Below are positions 44,401 through 53,206 of a DNA stretch of 64,000 bases, in pieces (the first letter of the stretch is position 1; every line of letters starts with the position of its first letter). The stretch comes from Alistipes provencensis (GTDB lineage: Bacteria; Bacteroidota; Bacteroidia; Bacteroidales; Rikenellaceae), in the NCBI RefSeq assembly GCF_900083545.1, contig NZ_LT559262.1, forward strand, positions 1,526,397 to 1,590,396. Direction: 5' to 3'. Both the position numbers and the translations under genes were made by a program. The notes beneath the pieces were generated by a model, which saw only the letters and a list, made by a program, of their open reading frames with translations, was not told where the DNA came from and ran no database searches.

Positions 44401-44847
44401 GCCCTGTTCCAAGGCGCCGGGCAGAGCACGACCTTCATCGACGGCGGTCTGGCGTTCCCCTTCGCCGGCGGCGAGAACCCGCCCCGGGCAGCCAAGGACT
44501 ACTGGACGCCCGAGAATACCGACGCCACCTATCCGCGGCTGTACGGCACGGGCGGCGGTAACAGCAACAACTTCCGCCGCGGCAACAACGATTGGTTTCG
44601 CCGCAGCGGCAACTACCTCCGCCTGAAGAACATCGAGCTGGGATACACTTTCTCGCGGGCGATGTTTCCGAAACTGCCCCTGCAGTCGATACGCCTCTAT
44701 CTTTCGGGGCAGAACCTCTGGACGGTCAGCGACCTGAAGGATTTCTACGACCCCGAGATGGGGCAGGTGGGCGACGACGCCAACACCCGCGGATGGTACA
44801 GCCCCCAGCGCAAGATCGTCAGCGTGGGATTGAACATCACTTTCTAA
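41467..44847 (+). CDS. SusC-family TonB-dependent transporter with STN signalling domain
   Basis: The start was set at ATG 41467, which gives a signal peptide ending GVRAQ; an upstream GTG at 41422 only adds a non-signal leader. The 1126-aa product has the STN domain (about 36-108, VTFDLKNAPLTEIFRQIETQ), which contacts the FecR protein, a carboxypeptidase-regulatory-like domain (about 116-200), a plug with the SusC signature (PLIIVDGVQRGD; AAAVAPYGMAGANGVILV) and a C-terminal barrel ending KIVSVGLNITF. It probably imports the oligosaccharides or nucleosides released by this locus. The spacer before it (41311-41466) holds an inverted repeat CTTTTCAT/ATGAAAAA (41371-41390). Confidence 0.95.
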   Translation: MRKKSLLRKFVLVFASYAITLSLPTGVRAQSGGGDKVTFDLKNAPLTEIFRQIETQTDKRIAYDDSILPGVRIDLAVRNEPVAGVLDKALRNTDLTYQVKGKYVVIAKKGGQQAATLSVSGRVADSAGPLVGATVIVKGSGAGTVTNEKGEYTLGNLTQDAVLVFSFVGMQTREVTVGSRTRINVTMETDANQIEEVVVSYSSQKKTSLTASVGMIKNDKIYSKPVADVSSALVGQMAGLITAQSSGEVGVDKTEIYIRGISTFGNSSPLIIVDGVQRGDLSMLDANVIESVSVLKDAAAVAPYGMAGANGVILVTTKSGSKSRPTLTYNGYTGFQNPTVTPKLLNSYDYARMMNEAVRNADPKATLPYPNPEGYLKTIRRTADADYDRYPDSNAWDEIYNDNTVITSHNVGLSGGTDVVKYYMGLGYLYQEGMWSTSHMNKYNMLLNLEAKATRTTTIKLSFNGNLRRIKAPEATESHVMSYVLQYKPVDAFWYTNGLMGASNGKNPYGMTRTGKRQYEDTNIFTQLTVEQELPFLPGLKAKGVFSFDPTSVFQKTWHEPEMTYYTINTNVLPYVYNPVVSSEKPSLAESQSNSKAYTFQGMLTYANTFGGKHSVSALAVVEARQVDYRNLSASRTNFDLNIPELSMGNSNSSNWSNGGGSSKATQVGYVYRVSYEYDHKYLLETAGRYDGNYYFAKGKKFGFFPSVSAGWRVSEEPFIKNNLPWLNNLKLRASWGESGNLAGSAFQYSSAMNVYGGAYVFDGYLYQGVAESLEPNVNITWEKARKTNVGIDIGLWNNRLTLEADYFYERRNNMLVSPQTVVPIEYGIGIAQENAGVMENSGVEFTLGGNYSFASGLRLEGSFNFTYARNKILQIFENPLTRDNPLRARTGRPLNTPFGLKAERLYQESDFDEYGNLWLDLPQPTFSEVAPGDIKWADLNGDGVIDGADETALGYPRLPQIIYGFTLKALFRGLDFSALFQGAGQSTTFIDGGLAFPFAGGENPPRAAKDYWTPENTDATYPRLYGTGGGNSNNFRRGNNDWFRRSGNYLRLKNIELGYTFSRAMFPKLPLQSIRLYLSGQNLWTVSDLKDFYDPEMGQVGDDANTRGWYSPQRKIVSVGLNITF

Positions 44848-44862
44848 CGTAAAACCAAGACC

Positions 44863-46506
44863 ATGATGAAAACGAATATATTCCTGAAAGGTTTGCTGGC
44901 GGCGATGCTGTTCCTGTCCGCATCGTGCGGCGAGGATTTCCTGACGGTGGTCCCGCAGGACCAGCTCGACTCCGAGGCGGTATTTTCCGACTCTTCGGGC
45001 GGCGACCTCTTCCTGAGCGATATTTACAACAACCTGCCCGATCAGGAGACCCTCAATGCCGACGGCTTCGGGTACGACTCCTTCGAAATGTTCGGCGACA
45101 ACGCCGTGGCCCGCTACGACTGGTGCGTGAGCTGGAACATCGGCATCGCACGCGACTACGGACCCAACAACACCGGGTTTCTCTATGCCCACGGCTATCC
45201 GAGCATCCCGTTCTACTACCCGCGCATGATGGCGAACATCCGCAAATGCAATGTTTTCATCAAGCAGGTGGAGGATCACAAGGCCAACTTCCCGGCGGAC
45301 TGGATTCAGAAACGCGTGGCCGAGGCCCGTTTCCTGCGCGCCTACTTCTACCATCAGGCGTGGATGGCTTACGGCGGTCTGCCGATCATCACCGTGCCGC
45401 TGGACCGCAATACGCAGGGCGACGCCATTTTCTATCCGCGTGCGACCTCCGAGGAGACCTTCGAGTTCATTACCCGCGAGCTGGGCGAATGCGCCGCGGA
45501 CCTGCCCAACGAGGTGGGTGCGGGCCACGCCACGCAAGGTGCGGCGCTGACGCTCAAAGGGTGGTGCGAGTTGTTCGCACAGCGTTATGATCTGGCGGCG
45601 GCGACCAACTGGCAGGTGATGCAACTGGGCGTATACGACCTCTACAAGGAGGGGTACAACGCGCTCTTTACGGAGAAGGCCAACAACTGCGCGGAGTCGA
45701 TCTTCGCCTACCAGCATGTGCCGGGTAACAAGATTTCGCAGCGCTCGATGCTGTTCGGCCCGATCGGTGCTTACAACGGCTGGGGCTTCATGCAGCCCAC
45801 GCAGAACCTTGTCGAGGAGTTCCGCATGGCTTCGGGCCTTCCGACCGGCGAGGACGGCAGTTTCGATCCGCAGAATCCCTACGTCGGACGCGAGCCGCGC
45901 TTCTATGAGTCGATCATCTACCACAAGTCCACCTTCTCGGGCAAGGTTTACGAGATCAACGACCTCTACGACCCCGCGTCGAATCTCTATACGGGTTACT
46001 TCCGCCGCAAGGGTATCTCCGAGCCGCTGAACCTCGGGCAGGAGGGGTACAATTTCATGTTCTTCCGCTTTGCCGAGGTGCTGCTCAGCTATGCCGAGGC
46101 CAAGATCGAACTGAACGAGATCGACGACACGGTTCTGGACGCCATCGACCGGGTACGCCGGCGCGGCGGGCTGCCTTCGCTCGAGGAGACCTACGGAAAG
46201 ACCACCTTCATGCAGGCGGAACTGCGTGACGTGGTGCGCACCGAACGCCGCATCGAGCTGGCTTTCGAGGGCAAGCGCTACTGGGACCTGATCCGCTGGC
46301 GCGAGGCCGAGCGGCTGCTCAACCTGCCGGTGCGCGGCATCAGCTACGAGAACGGACGGTATGTCGAAAAGAACGTGCATGCCATGAAGTTCGATGCGTC
46401 GAAAAACTACCTCTTCCCGATGGACCAGAGCTGGATCGACATCAACCCCCGTTGGCAGGAGCAGACCACCGGCGAATTCAACCGCGGGCAGAACCCCGGT
46501 TATTGA
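44863..46506 (+). CDS. SusD-family surface lipoprotein
   Basis: The 547-aa product has a lipoprotein signal (MLFLSASC), the SusD-like N-terminus (FLTVVPQDQLDSEAVFSDSS), and the RagB/SusD C-terminal region (YAEAKIELNEIDDTVLDAID; FEGKRYWDLIRWREAERL). It is the surface lid partner of the SusC 15 nt upstream. Ligand specificity cannot be read from the sequence. The following GH gene starts 49 nt downstream. Confidence 0.94.
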   Translation: MMKTNIFLKGLLAAMLFLSASCGEDFLTVVPQDQLDSEAVFSDSSGGDLFLSDIYNNLPDQETLNADGFGYDSFEMFGDNAVARYDWCVSWNIGIARDYGPNNTGFLYAHGYPSIPFYYPRMMANIRKCNVFIKQVEDHKANFPADWIQKRVAEARFLRAYFYHQAWMAYGGLPIITVPLDRNTQGDAIFYPRATSEETFEFITRELGECAADLPNEVGAGHATQGAALTLKGWCELFAQRYDLAAATNWQVMQLGVYDLYKEGYNALFTEKANNCAESIFAYQHVPGNKISQRSMLFGPIGAYNGWGFMQPTQNLVEEFRMASGLPTGEDGSFDPQNPYVGREPRFYESIIYHKSTFSGKVYEINDLYDPASNLYTGYFRRKGISEPLNLGQEGYNFMFFRFAEVLLSYAEAKIELNEIDDTVLDAIDRVRRRGGLPSLEETYGKTTFMQAELRDVVRTERRIELAFEGKRYWDLIRWREAERLLNLPVRGISYENGRYVEKNVHAMKFDASKNYLFPMDQSWIDINPRWQEQTTGEFNRGQNPGY

Positions 46507-46555
46507 CGGTGGGGACAACAACAGACAGATTACCAAACCTACAAGCCAAAACACT

Positions 46556-48058
46556 ATGTTTCGAACGAAAAATAATCTCCTGAAAGCCCTTTGCGCCCTC
46601 GTATTCGCCTGCCCCCTGACGGCATGCGACAAGGACGATGCGCCGGACCCCGGCAAGGACCGTTTCAACGGGAGCGGATATGCCGTCAGCGTGAACGGCG
46701 AGCCGGTGAAGGCCTACACATGCCGGGTTTCGGCCGTTCCCTTCAACCAAGTGTGGGACGGGTATCAGCGTCCCGTGGACCAGACCGAGATCGCCTATAT
46801 GGCCCTTTGGGACCAGCCCGAAAGCGGGCCTGCCGAGGTCGAAGTGACCGTCCGGCAGCCGATAACCTCCGTGCGGATCAATCCTTCGTGGGCCGGGGTG
46901 GAGCCCCGGGTCGAGGGGCAGAAAGTCTCGTTTTCGCTGACGGGCACCGAGCCGCGGAACCTCACGCTCGAGGTGAACGGCCCGCACAACGCCCTGCATC
47001 TCTTCGCCTGCGCCCCGGAAGCGGACGTCCCGGCCGAGGGGAGTGTCACCTACTATTACGGACCCGGCATACACCGTCCGGGACGCATCAAACTTCAGTC
47101 CGGCGCCCGGGTCTATCTGGCTCCCGACGCCGTGGTGTTCGGCAGCTTCTACGCCGTGAACGCCTCGGACATCCGCATCTGGGGCCGCGGAACGATCGAC
47201 GGCAGCCAGCTCAAACGCGGCTCGGGGTCGGGACTCGGATTTTCGAACTGCAGCAACATAAAGATCGAGGGCATCGTGCTGCGCGATCCCGCGATGTGGT
47301 GCTGCGCCCTGTTCGGATGTACGGACGTCGAGATCGACAACGTGAAGATCGTCGGGCTGTGGCGTTACAACGCCGACGGCATCGACGTGGTGAACAGTTC
47401 GCGGGTCCGCGTGAAAGACTGCTTCGTGCGCTCGTTCGACGACGCGCTGGTCGTCAAGGGCCTGACGCAGAACAGCGGCGAGCCCGAGACGGTCTTCATC
47501 GGCGACCGGCCGGTCGAGGACGTGACGTTCGAGCGCTGCGTCGTCTGGTGCGATTGGGGCCGCGGGATGGTCATCGGCGCCGAGACCTTTGCGCCGTCGA
47601 TCAGTAATGTCACTTTCCGCGATATCGACGTCATCCGCACGACGGACGTCTTTATGGACATCCTTCACGGCAACAAGGCCGCCGTGAAAGACATTACGTT
47701 CGAGAACATCCGCGCCGGGATCGACGACCATACGCCCGAACCCCTCTTCCAGACTGAAAAGGGACAGATCTATGCCGATCCCGACCGCGGGTATGTGCCG
47801 CGCCTGATGAGCATTTCGATCGCACCCAACGGTTGGCTGCCCGACGGGACTCTGGGGACGGTGGACCGTGTGACCTACAAGAACGTCACGGTTTACGGCG
47901 ACAAGCGTCCGGAGTCGGATTTCACGGGCAATTCGGCGGTGCACCGCATCGACGGCGTGGTGATCGACAATCTGGTGATCGGCGGCGAGAAGGCCACCGA
48001 CGCCGCGTCGGCATCGCTCGAGGTGGGCGAATACGTCCAGAACCTGCAATTCCGCTAA
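46556..48058 (+). CDS. GH28-like parallel beta-helix glycoside hydrolase, copy A
   Basis: The start was set at ATG 46556 (MFRTKNNLLKALCALVF), giving a lipoprotein signal ending LTAC; longer frames upstream overlap susD. The 500-aa product has an N-terminal beta-sandwich (about 35-160) and a right-handed beta-helix with clan GH-N hallmarks: Asn272-Ala-Asp274-Gly, then Asp295-Asp296 in SFDDALVVKG. The third motif, normally GHG in GH28, reads GRG (Arg336), so activity may be altered. GH28 enzymes cut polygalacturonan-type bonds; GH49-like activity is an alternative. Copy B follows after 12 nt. Confidence 0.8.
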   Translation: MFRTKNNLLKALCALVFACPLTACDKDDAPDPGKDRFNGSGYAVSVNGEPVKAYTCRVSAVPFNQVWDGYQRPVDQTEIAYMALWDQPESGPAEVEVTVRQPITSVRINPSWAGVEPRVEGQKVSFSLTGTEPRNLTLEVNGPHNALHLFACAPEADVPAEGSVTYYYGPGIHRPGRIKLQSGARVYLAPDAVVFGSFYAVNASDIRIWGRGTIDGSQLKRGSGSGLGFSNCSNIKIEGIVLRDPAMWCCALFGCTDVEIDNVKIVGLWRYNADGIDVVNSSRVRVKDCFVRSFDDALVVKGLTQNSGEPETVFIGDRPVEDVTFERCVVWCDWGRGMVIGAETFAPSISNVTFRDIDVIRTTDVFMDILHGNKAAVKDITFENIRAGIDDHTPEPLFQTEKGQIYADPDRGYVPRLMSISIAPNGWLPDGTLGTVDRVTYKNVTVYGDKRPESDFTGNSAVHRIDGVVIDNLVIGGEKATDAASASLEVGEYVQNLQFR

Positions 48059-48070
48059 ACCGACGGGCGT

Positions 48071-49516
48071 ATGAAAACCATTCGTATCATACCGCTTTTC
48101 GCCGTGCTGCTCCTTGCGGCCTGCGGCGGGACGCAGACCGGGGCCTACCGCCTGAAGGTGGACGGTCGGGAGATCGGGGTGACGGACTGCCGCGTGTCGG
48201 CCGTGCCGATCAATCAGGTGTGGCCCGGCTACCAGCGCCCCGTGGATCAGACCGATACGGCTTATTTCGCCGCATGGGAGATGCCGCAGGGACCGGTCGA
48301 AGTGGAGATCACGGCCGACCGCGAGGTCGGGACGGTGAAGGTGACCCCGGCGTCGGCCGGGATCGAACCGCGCGTCTCGGGGCGCCGCATCCGCTTTACG
48401 CTCGACGCTCCGCGCAATATCTCCGTCGAGGTCGACGGCACGCACCGCGCCCTGCACCTCTTCGCTAATCCGGCTTCGGCGGATGTTCCCCGGGACGGGG
48501 AGTCCGGGGTGCGCTACTACGGCCCCGGCTACCACGAGGCGGGCATCGTCCGGCTCGAAAGCGGCGACCGGGTCTATGTGGCCCCGGGGGCCGTCGTGTC
48601 GGGAGGCTTTTACGCCGTCAACGCCCGGGACATCACGATCTCGGGGCGCGGCGTCATCGACCAGAGCCGCTACGAACGCGGTTCGGGCAGCATCGTCGGA
48701 TTCTCGGGATGCCGCAACGTGAGGGTCGAGGGGGTCATTCTCTGCGATGCCTCGATGTGGTGCTGCACCTTTTTCGGGTGCGACTCGGTGGAGGTGGACA
48801 ACGTGAAGATCGTCGGGCAGTGGCGTTACAATTCGGACGGCATCGACGTGGTGAACAGCTCCCGGGTGCGGGTCCGCAACTGCTTCGTGCGCTCGTTCGA
48901 CGACGCGCTGGTGGTCAAGGGCATGAAACGCAATCTGGGGGAGCCGGAGCTGATCGGGATCAGCCACCTCCCGGTGGAGGACGTGCTGTTCGAGAACTGC
49001 ACGGTCTGGTGCGACTGGGGCCATGCGCTCGAAATCGGCGCCGAGACCTGTGCGCCGTCGATCCGCAACGTCGTCTACCGCGGGATAGACATCGTCCGCA
49101 CGTCGTTCGTGGCGATGTCGATCCTCCACGGCGACGGGGCTCCGGTGCGCGACATTCTCTACGAGGATATTCGGCTGAACATCGATCCGCAGACGCCCTC
49201 GCCCGTGTTTCAGACCTCCCGCGGGGAGGTGTACGAGGATGCCGGGGGATTCGTGCCGATGCTCTTCGAGGCGGTCATCAACAAGGACATGCTCTGGGCG
49301 CAGGATGCGTTGGCGGGCGATGTCGAGGGGGTGACCTACCGCAATATCTCGGTGACGGGGCCTGCGCCGAAGTCGCTCGTGAAGGGGCTCGATGCGGAAC
49401 ACCGCGTCCGGGGGATTGTCGTCGAGAACCTGCGCTTCAACGGCGAGCCCGTCCGCGACGCCGCCCGGGCCGGGATCGTCATCGAACAGCACGGCGATCC
49501 GGTGACGTTCCGATAG
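48071..49516 (+). CDS. GH28-like parallel beta-helix glycoside hydrolase, copy B
   Basis: The 481-aa product is a paralogue of the previous protein along its whole length (SAVPINQVWPGYQRPVDQT against SAVPFNQVWDGYQRPVDQT). It has a lipoprotein signal (LLAAC), the N-terminal beta-sandwich and a beta-helix with Asn254-Ser-Asp256-Gly and Asp277-Asp278. Here the third motif keeps His (Gly317-His318-Ala), so it is the better candidate for an active enzyme. It lies between copy A and the rhamnosidase gene. Substrate is unknown, but a uronic-acid or related glycan is likely for this fold. Confidence 0.8.
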   Translation: MKTIRIIPLFAVLLLAACGGTQTGAYRLKVDGREIGVTDCRVSAVPINQVWPGYQRPVDQTDTAYFAAWEMPQGPVEVEITADREVGTVKVTPASAGIEPRVSGRRIRFTLDAPRNISVEVDGTHRALHLFANPASADVPRDGESGVRYYGPGYHEAGIVRLESGDRVYVAPGAVVSGGFYAVNARDITISGRGVIDQSRYERGSGSIVGFSGCRNVRVEGVILCDASMWCCTFFGCDSVEVDNVKIVGQWRYNSDGIDVVNSSRVRVRNCFVRSFDDALVVKGMKRNLGEPELIGISHLPVEDVLFENCTVWCDWGHALEIGAETCAPSIRNVVYRGIDIVRTSFVAMSILHGDGAPVRDILYEDIRLNIDPQTPSPVFQTSRGEVYEDAGGFVPMLFEAVINKDMLWAQDALAGDVEGVTYRNISVTGPAPKSLVKGLDAEHRVRGIVVENLRFNGEPVRDAARAGIVIEQHGDPVTFR

Positions 49517-49520
49517 TGTT

Positions 49521-49574
49521 CATGCAGGCCGGAGGGCCCGGGTCGGAGAAACGCCACGCCCGGCCCCCGGCATG
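49521..49574 (+). other. Intercistronic GC-rich hairpin before the GH78 gene
   Basis: CATGC (49521-49525) pairs with GCATG (49570-49574), and the inner G/C-rich arms pair over most of their length. It lies between GH28-like copy B and GH78. No T-run follows, so it may be an mRNA-processing or stability element. Confidence 0.4.
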
Positions 49575-49592
49575 CCCAAACCCTGAAAGACA

Positions 49593-52274
49593 ATGATTGT
49601 GAAAATAGCTTTTTGGGCAATGATGCTCTTCCCGGCGCTGACGGTGGGGGCGGCGGGACTGACGGCGGGGTATCTCCGCTGCGAGTATCGCTCCGCACCC
49701 GAGGGCATCGGCGAGCGGTCGCCGCGCCTGAGCTGGGAACTGACGGCGCAGGAGGGCGGCGAGGCGTGCGTGCAGCGTGCCTACCGCATCCTCGTGGCTT
49801 CGTCCGAAGAGGCGCTCGCCCGCGGGGAAGGCGACCTGTGGGATTCGGGACGGGTCGCGTCGGACGCCACCGGCGGCATCGTCTACGCCGGACGCCCGCT
49901 GCGCTCGCGGCAGGTGTGCCACTGGAAAGTGCAGGTGTGGGACGGCGACGGGGAACCTTCGCCGTGGAGTGCTCCGGCCCGGTGGAGCATGGGCTTGCTG
50001 GAGTACCGCGACCGGGAGCCCGTGCGGTGGATCGCGCGGCGTATCCGGACGGCCCCCGACTCGGCAGGGCTGGTGCTTCCGCCGGCGCGGTATTTCCGCA
50101 CGGCGTTCACCGTCGGCAAGCCCGTGCGGCGCGCCGTGGCCTATGCCAGCGCCAAGGGAATCTACGAACTGCGCCTGAACGGGCGGCAGGCGGGCTGCGA
50201 CTACTTCACGCCCGGCTGGACCGACTACCGCAAGCGCATCTACTACAACACCTACGATGTGACCGACCTGTTGAGGCCGGGCGAGAATGCTGCCGGGGCT
50301 GTCGTGGCCGACGGCTGGTATGCCGGGTATGTCGGTTTCGGGATACTGGAACGGCTGGAGCGTTCGCGCGAGTTCTACGGCATCGACCCGGCGTTCTTCT
50401 GCCGGATCGAGATCGAATACGCGGACGGCACGACACAGTCGGTGGTGACGGGCCCCGGTTGGAAATCTTCCGAAGGCCCCGTCCGGCAGGCCGACCTGCT
50501 CATGGGCGAGGTGTACGACGCCCGGCGGGAACAGCCCGGCTGGGACGCTCCGGGTTTCGACGACGGCGCGTGGGAGGCGGCCGAACTGTCGGTCAATCCC
50601 GACGGGGCGCTCGAAGCCGCGCCGACGGACCCCGTGCGCGAAGCGGAGCGGATCGTGCCGGTGTCGGTCGTGCGGCGGAGTCCGGGTGTCTGGATTTTCG
50701 ACATGGGCCGGAACTTCGCCGGGACCGTACTGCTGAAGGTTAGGGGCGAGGCGGGCCGCACGGTGATGCTTCGCTACGGCGAGATGCTCAACGCGGACGG
50801 CAGCCTGATGACCGAGAACCTGCGGCATGCCCGGGCGACGGATTTCTACACGCTGCGCGACGGGGAGCAGGAGTGGTCCCCGCGGATGACCTACCACGGG
50901 TTCCGCTATGTGGAGCTCACGGGGTTGGACCGGCCCGGTGCGGAGACGCTCACGGGGATCGTACTTACCTCGCCGACGCCTCCGGCGGGGTCGTTCGAAT
51001 GCGGCAGCGAGCTGGTCAACCTGCTCTGGCGCAACATCACGACGACCCAGCAGGCGAATTTCTTCGAGATACCGACCGACTGTCCCCAGCGCGACGAGCG
51101 GCTGGGGTGGACCGGCGACATCCAGATTTATGCCCGTTCGGCGACCTATAACGCCGACGTGGCGTCGTTTCTCTCGAAATGGTTGGTCGATCTGGACGAT
51201 GCGCAGCGCAGTTACGGGGCCTATCCCAGTTATGCGCCCTATCCCTATGCCATTCCGATGGAGTACGCTCCCGCATGGATGGATGCCGGAGTGATCGTGC
51301 CGTGGACGCTGTGGCAGGTTTACGGCGACACGCGGGCCGTGCGGAGGGCCTATCCGGGGATGAAGCGTTTTATGGATTTTCTGGAACAGGGTGCGCAGGG
51401 GGATTTGCAGCCCGCGGTGCCCACCTTCGGGGACTGGCTCGCCGTGGGGCGCACGGCTTCGGACGACTTCATCGCCAGCGCCTATTATGCCTACGATGCC
51501 GCGCTGATGGCCGAAATGGCCGGGGCTGTCGGCGAACGGCAGGATTCGATCCGTTACGCTGCGTTGGCGTCCCGTGTCCGGGAGGCTTTCGCCCGCCGAT
51601 ACATCGCGCCCGACGGCCTGATCCCCGGCAACGACTGCCAGACGGCCTATGCGCTGGCGCTCTGCTTCGGACTGTATCCGGAATCGCTGGCGCAGGCCGG
51701 GGCCGACCGGCTGGCGGCGATGATCGACGCGAACGGAGGCCGCTTCTCCACGGGATTCCTCGGGACGAAACATGTGATGATGGCGCTTTCGCACTACGGC
51801 CATGACGATGTGGCATATGGGTTGCTGTTGCAGACGGGGTATCCCGGGTGGGGCTACTCGATCCTCAACGGGGCGACCTCGATCTGGGAGCGGTGGGACA
51901 GCTACACCCGCGAATACGGGTTCGGGGGCCGCGACGGCGGCAACAATGCCCGGATGAACTCCTTCAGCCACTACGCCTTCGGGTCGGTGGCCGAATGGAT
52001 GTTCCGTTACGCGCTGGGCATCGATACCGAAGGACCCGGTTACCGGCACATCCTGCTGCGTCCCCGGCCCGACGCCCGTATCGGGTGGATGAAGGGTTCG
52101 TACCGTTCGGTGAGCGGTGTGATCGTCTCGGAATGGGAGGTCGGACGCCGCACGACCCGCTACCGCTTCGTCGTGCCGCCCAACACGCGGGCCACGCTGT
52201 CGCTGCCCGGGCAGGAGCCCCGCGATCTGGGCCCCGGGGAGCATGAGTTCGAATTTAAAAATGTGAAAAGATGA
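49593..52274 (+). CDS. Alpha-L-rhamnosidase, GH78
   Basis: GH78 enzymes release terminal alpha-L-rhamnose from plant or bacterial glycans. The 893-aa product has a signal peptide (AFWAMMLFPALTVG), N-terminal beta domains (about 25-380), and the (alpha/alpha)6 catalytic domain with the family motif PQRDERLGWTGD, Asp501 and Glu502 in the catalytic region, followed by SWEW-like elements (GATSIWERWDSYT). It overlaps rbsK by 4 nt (ATGA), linking rhamnosidase to the ribokinase gene. Confidence 0.93.
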   Translation: MIVKIAFWAMMLFPALTVGAAGLTAGYLRCEYRSAPEGIGERSPRLSWELTAQEGGEACVQRAYRILVASSEEALARGEGDLWDSGRVASDATGGIVYAGRPLRSRQVCHWKVQVWDGDGEPSPWSAPARWSMGLLEYRDREPVRWIARRIRTAPDSAGLVLPPARYFRTAFTVGKPVRRAVAYASAKGIYELRLNGRQAGCDYFTPGWTDYRKRIYYNTYDVTDLLRPGENAAGAVVADGWYAGYVGFGILERLERSREFYGIDPAFFCRIEIEYADGTTQSVVTGPGWKSSEGPVRQADLLMGEVYDARREQPGWDAPGFDDGAWEAAELSVNPDGALEAAPTDPVREAERIVPVSVVRRSPGVWIFDMGRNFAGTVLLKVRGEAGRTVMLRYGEMLNADGSLMTENLRHARATDFYTLRDGEQEWSPRMTYHGFRYVELTGLDRPGAETLTGIVLTSPTPPAGSFECGSELVNLLWRNITTTQQANFFEIPTDCPQRDERLGWTGDIQIYARSATYNADVASFLSKWLVDLDDAQRSYGAYPSYAPYPYAIPMEYAPAWMDAGVIVPWTLWQVYGDTRAVRRAYPGMKRFMDFLEQGAQGDLQPAVPTFGDWLAVGRTASDDFIASAYYAYDAALMAEMAGAVGERQDSIRYAALASRVREAFARRYIAPDGLIPGNDCQTAYALALCFGLYPESLAQAGADRLAAMIDANGGRFSTGFLGTKHVMMALSHYGHDDVAYGLLLQTGYPGWGYSILNGATSIWERWDSYTREYGFGGRDGGNNARMNSFSHYAFGSVAEWMFRYALGIDTEGPGYRHILLRPRPDARIGWMKGSYRSVSGVIVSEWEVGRRTTRYRFVVPPNTRATLSLPGQEPRDLGPGEHEFEFKNVKR

Positions 52275-53182
52275 AAATAGTTGTCATAGGAAGTTCCAAC
52301 ATGGACCTGATCTCGGTCGCGGAGCGGATGCCCCGCCCCGGGGAGACCGTCGGAAACGCCCGTTTCATGCAGGCCTTCGGCGGCAAAGGGGCCAATCAGG
52401 CCGTCGCCGCGGCCCGGCTGGGCGGCGAGGTGGTGCTGGTCGCCGCACTCGGGGACGATCTTTCGGGACGCGCGATGCGGGAGCATTTCGCCGCCGAGGG
52501 CATCGACACCTCGCGTCTGGTGACCGATCCGGAAAACGCCACCGGAACGGCGCTGATCCTCGTGGACGCGGCTGCCGAGAATGCGATCTCGGTAGCTCCG
52601 GGCGCCAATTTCTCGCTGACGCCCGAGGCCATCGGGTCGCTGGACGAGGTGCTTGCCGGGGCCGGGATGCTGGTCATGCAGGCCGAGATTCCCTACCGCA
52701 CCGTTCGTGAGGCGGCGTTCGCCGCTCGGCGGCTCGGGGTTCCCGTGCTGCTGAATCCCGCGCCGGCCTGCCGCATCGACGCCGAACTGATGGCCGCGGT
52801 GGATATTCTGGTCGTGAACCAGACCGAGGCGGCCTGCATCAGCGGGCTGTCGCCCGATGAAAATCCCTTGGAAGAGGTGGCCGGGCGGCTGTTGGCCGAC
52901 GGGCCGCGCAACGTCGTGGTCACGCTGGGCAGCCGGGGTTCCTACCTGCTTAATGCGGCGGGTTCGCTGACGGTGCCCGCTTTCCGGGTGAAGGCCGTGG
53001 ATACCACGGCTGCGGGCGATGTCTTTTGCGGCGCGCTGGCGGTAGCTGCCGCCGGGGCGGAGCTCTCGGCCGAAGCCCTGCGTTTTGCCAGCGCCGCATC
53101 GGCCATCAGCGTTACGCGCCAAGGCGCCCAGCCCTCCATCCCCACGCGGGCGGAGGTCGAAGAATTTTTAACGAAGAACTGA
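52271..53182 (+). CDS. rbsK: Ribokinase (PfkB family)
   Basis: Ribokinase makes ribose 5-phosphate from D-ribose in the cytoplasm. The 303-aa protein has the PfkB first signature (GGKGANQAVAAARLG) and the second, DTTAAGDVFCGALA, with catalytic Asp250. The N-terminal GSSNMDLI and the later PAPA-like segment (LLNPAPACRID) fit ribokinase better than other PfkB sugar kinases, but specificity should be tested. It overlaps the GH78 gene by 4 nt, so rhamnosidase and ribokinase are translated in the same message. Confidence 0.9.
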   Translation: MKIVVIGSSNMDLISVAERMPRPGETVGNARFMQAFGGKGANQAVAAARLGGEVVLVAALGDDLSGRAMREHFAAEGIDTSRLVTDPENATGTALILVDAAAENAISVAPGANFSLTPEAIGSLDEVLAGAGMLVMQAEIPYRTVREAAFAARRLGVPVLLNPAPACRIDAELMAAVDILVVNQTEAACISGLSPDENPLEEVAGRLLADGPRNVVVTLGSRGSYLLNAAGSLTVPAFRVKAVDTTAAGDVFCGALAVAAAGAELSAEALRFASAASAISVTRQGAQPSIPTRAEVEEFLTKN

Positions 53183-53206
53183 AAAACTTTAAAACCCAAA
53201 CGGATT

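Noticed and set aside
46394..46555. Upstream extension of the first GH28-like gene
   Set aside because: It overlaps susD; the ATG at 46556 gives a proper lipoprotein signal.
46478..49492. 1004-aa minus-strand open frame opposite the GH28-like pair
   Set aside because: It lies opposite two clear paralogous genes; its His/Arg/Asp-rich composition is typical of an antisense shadow.
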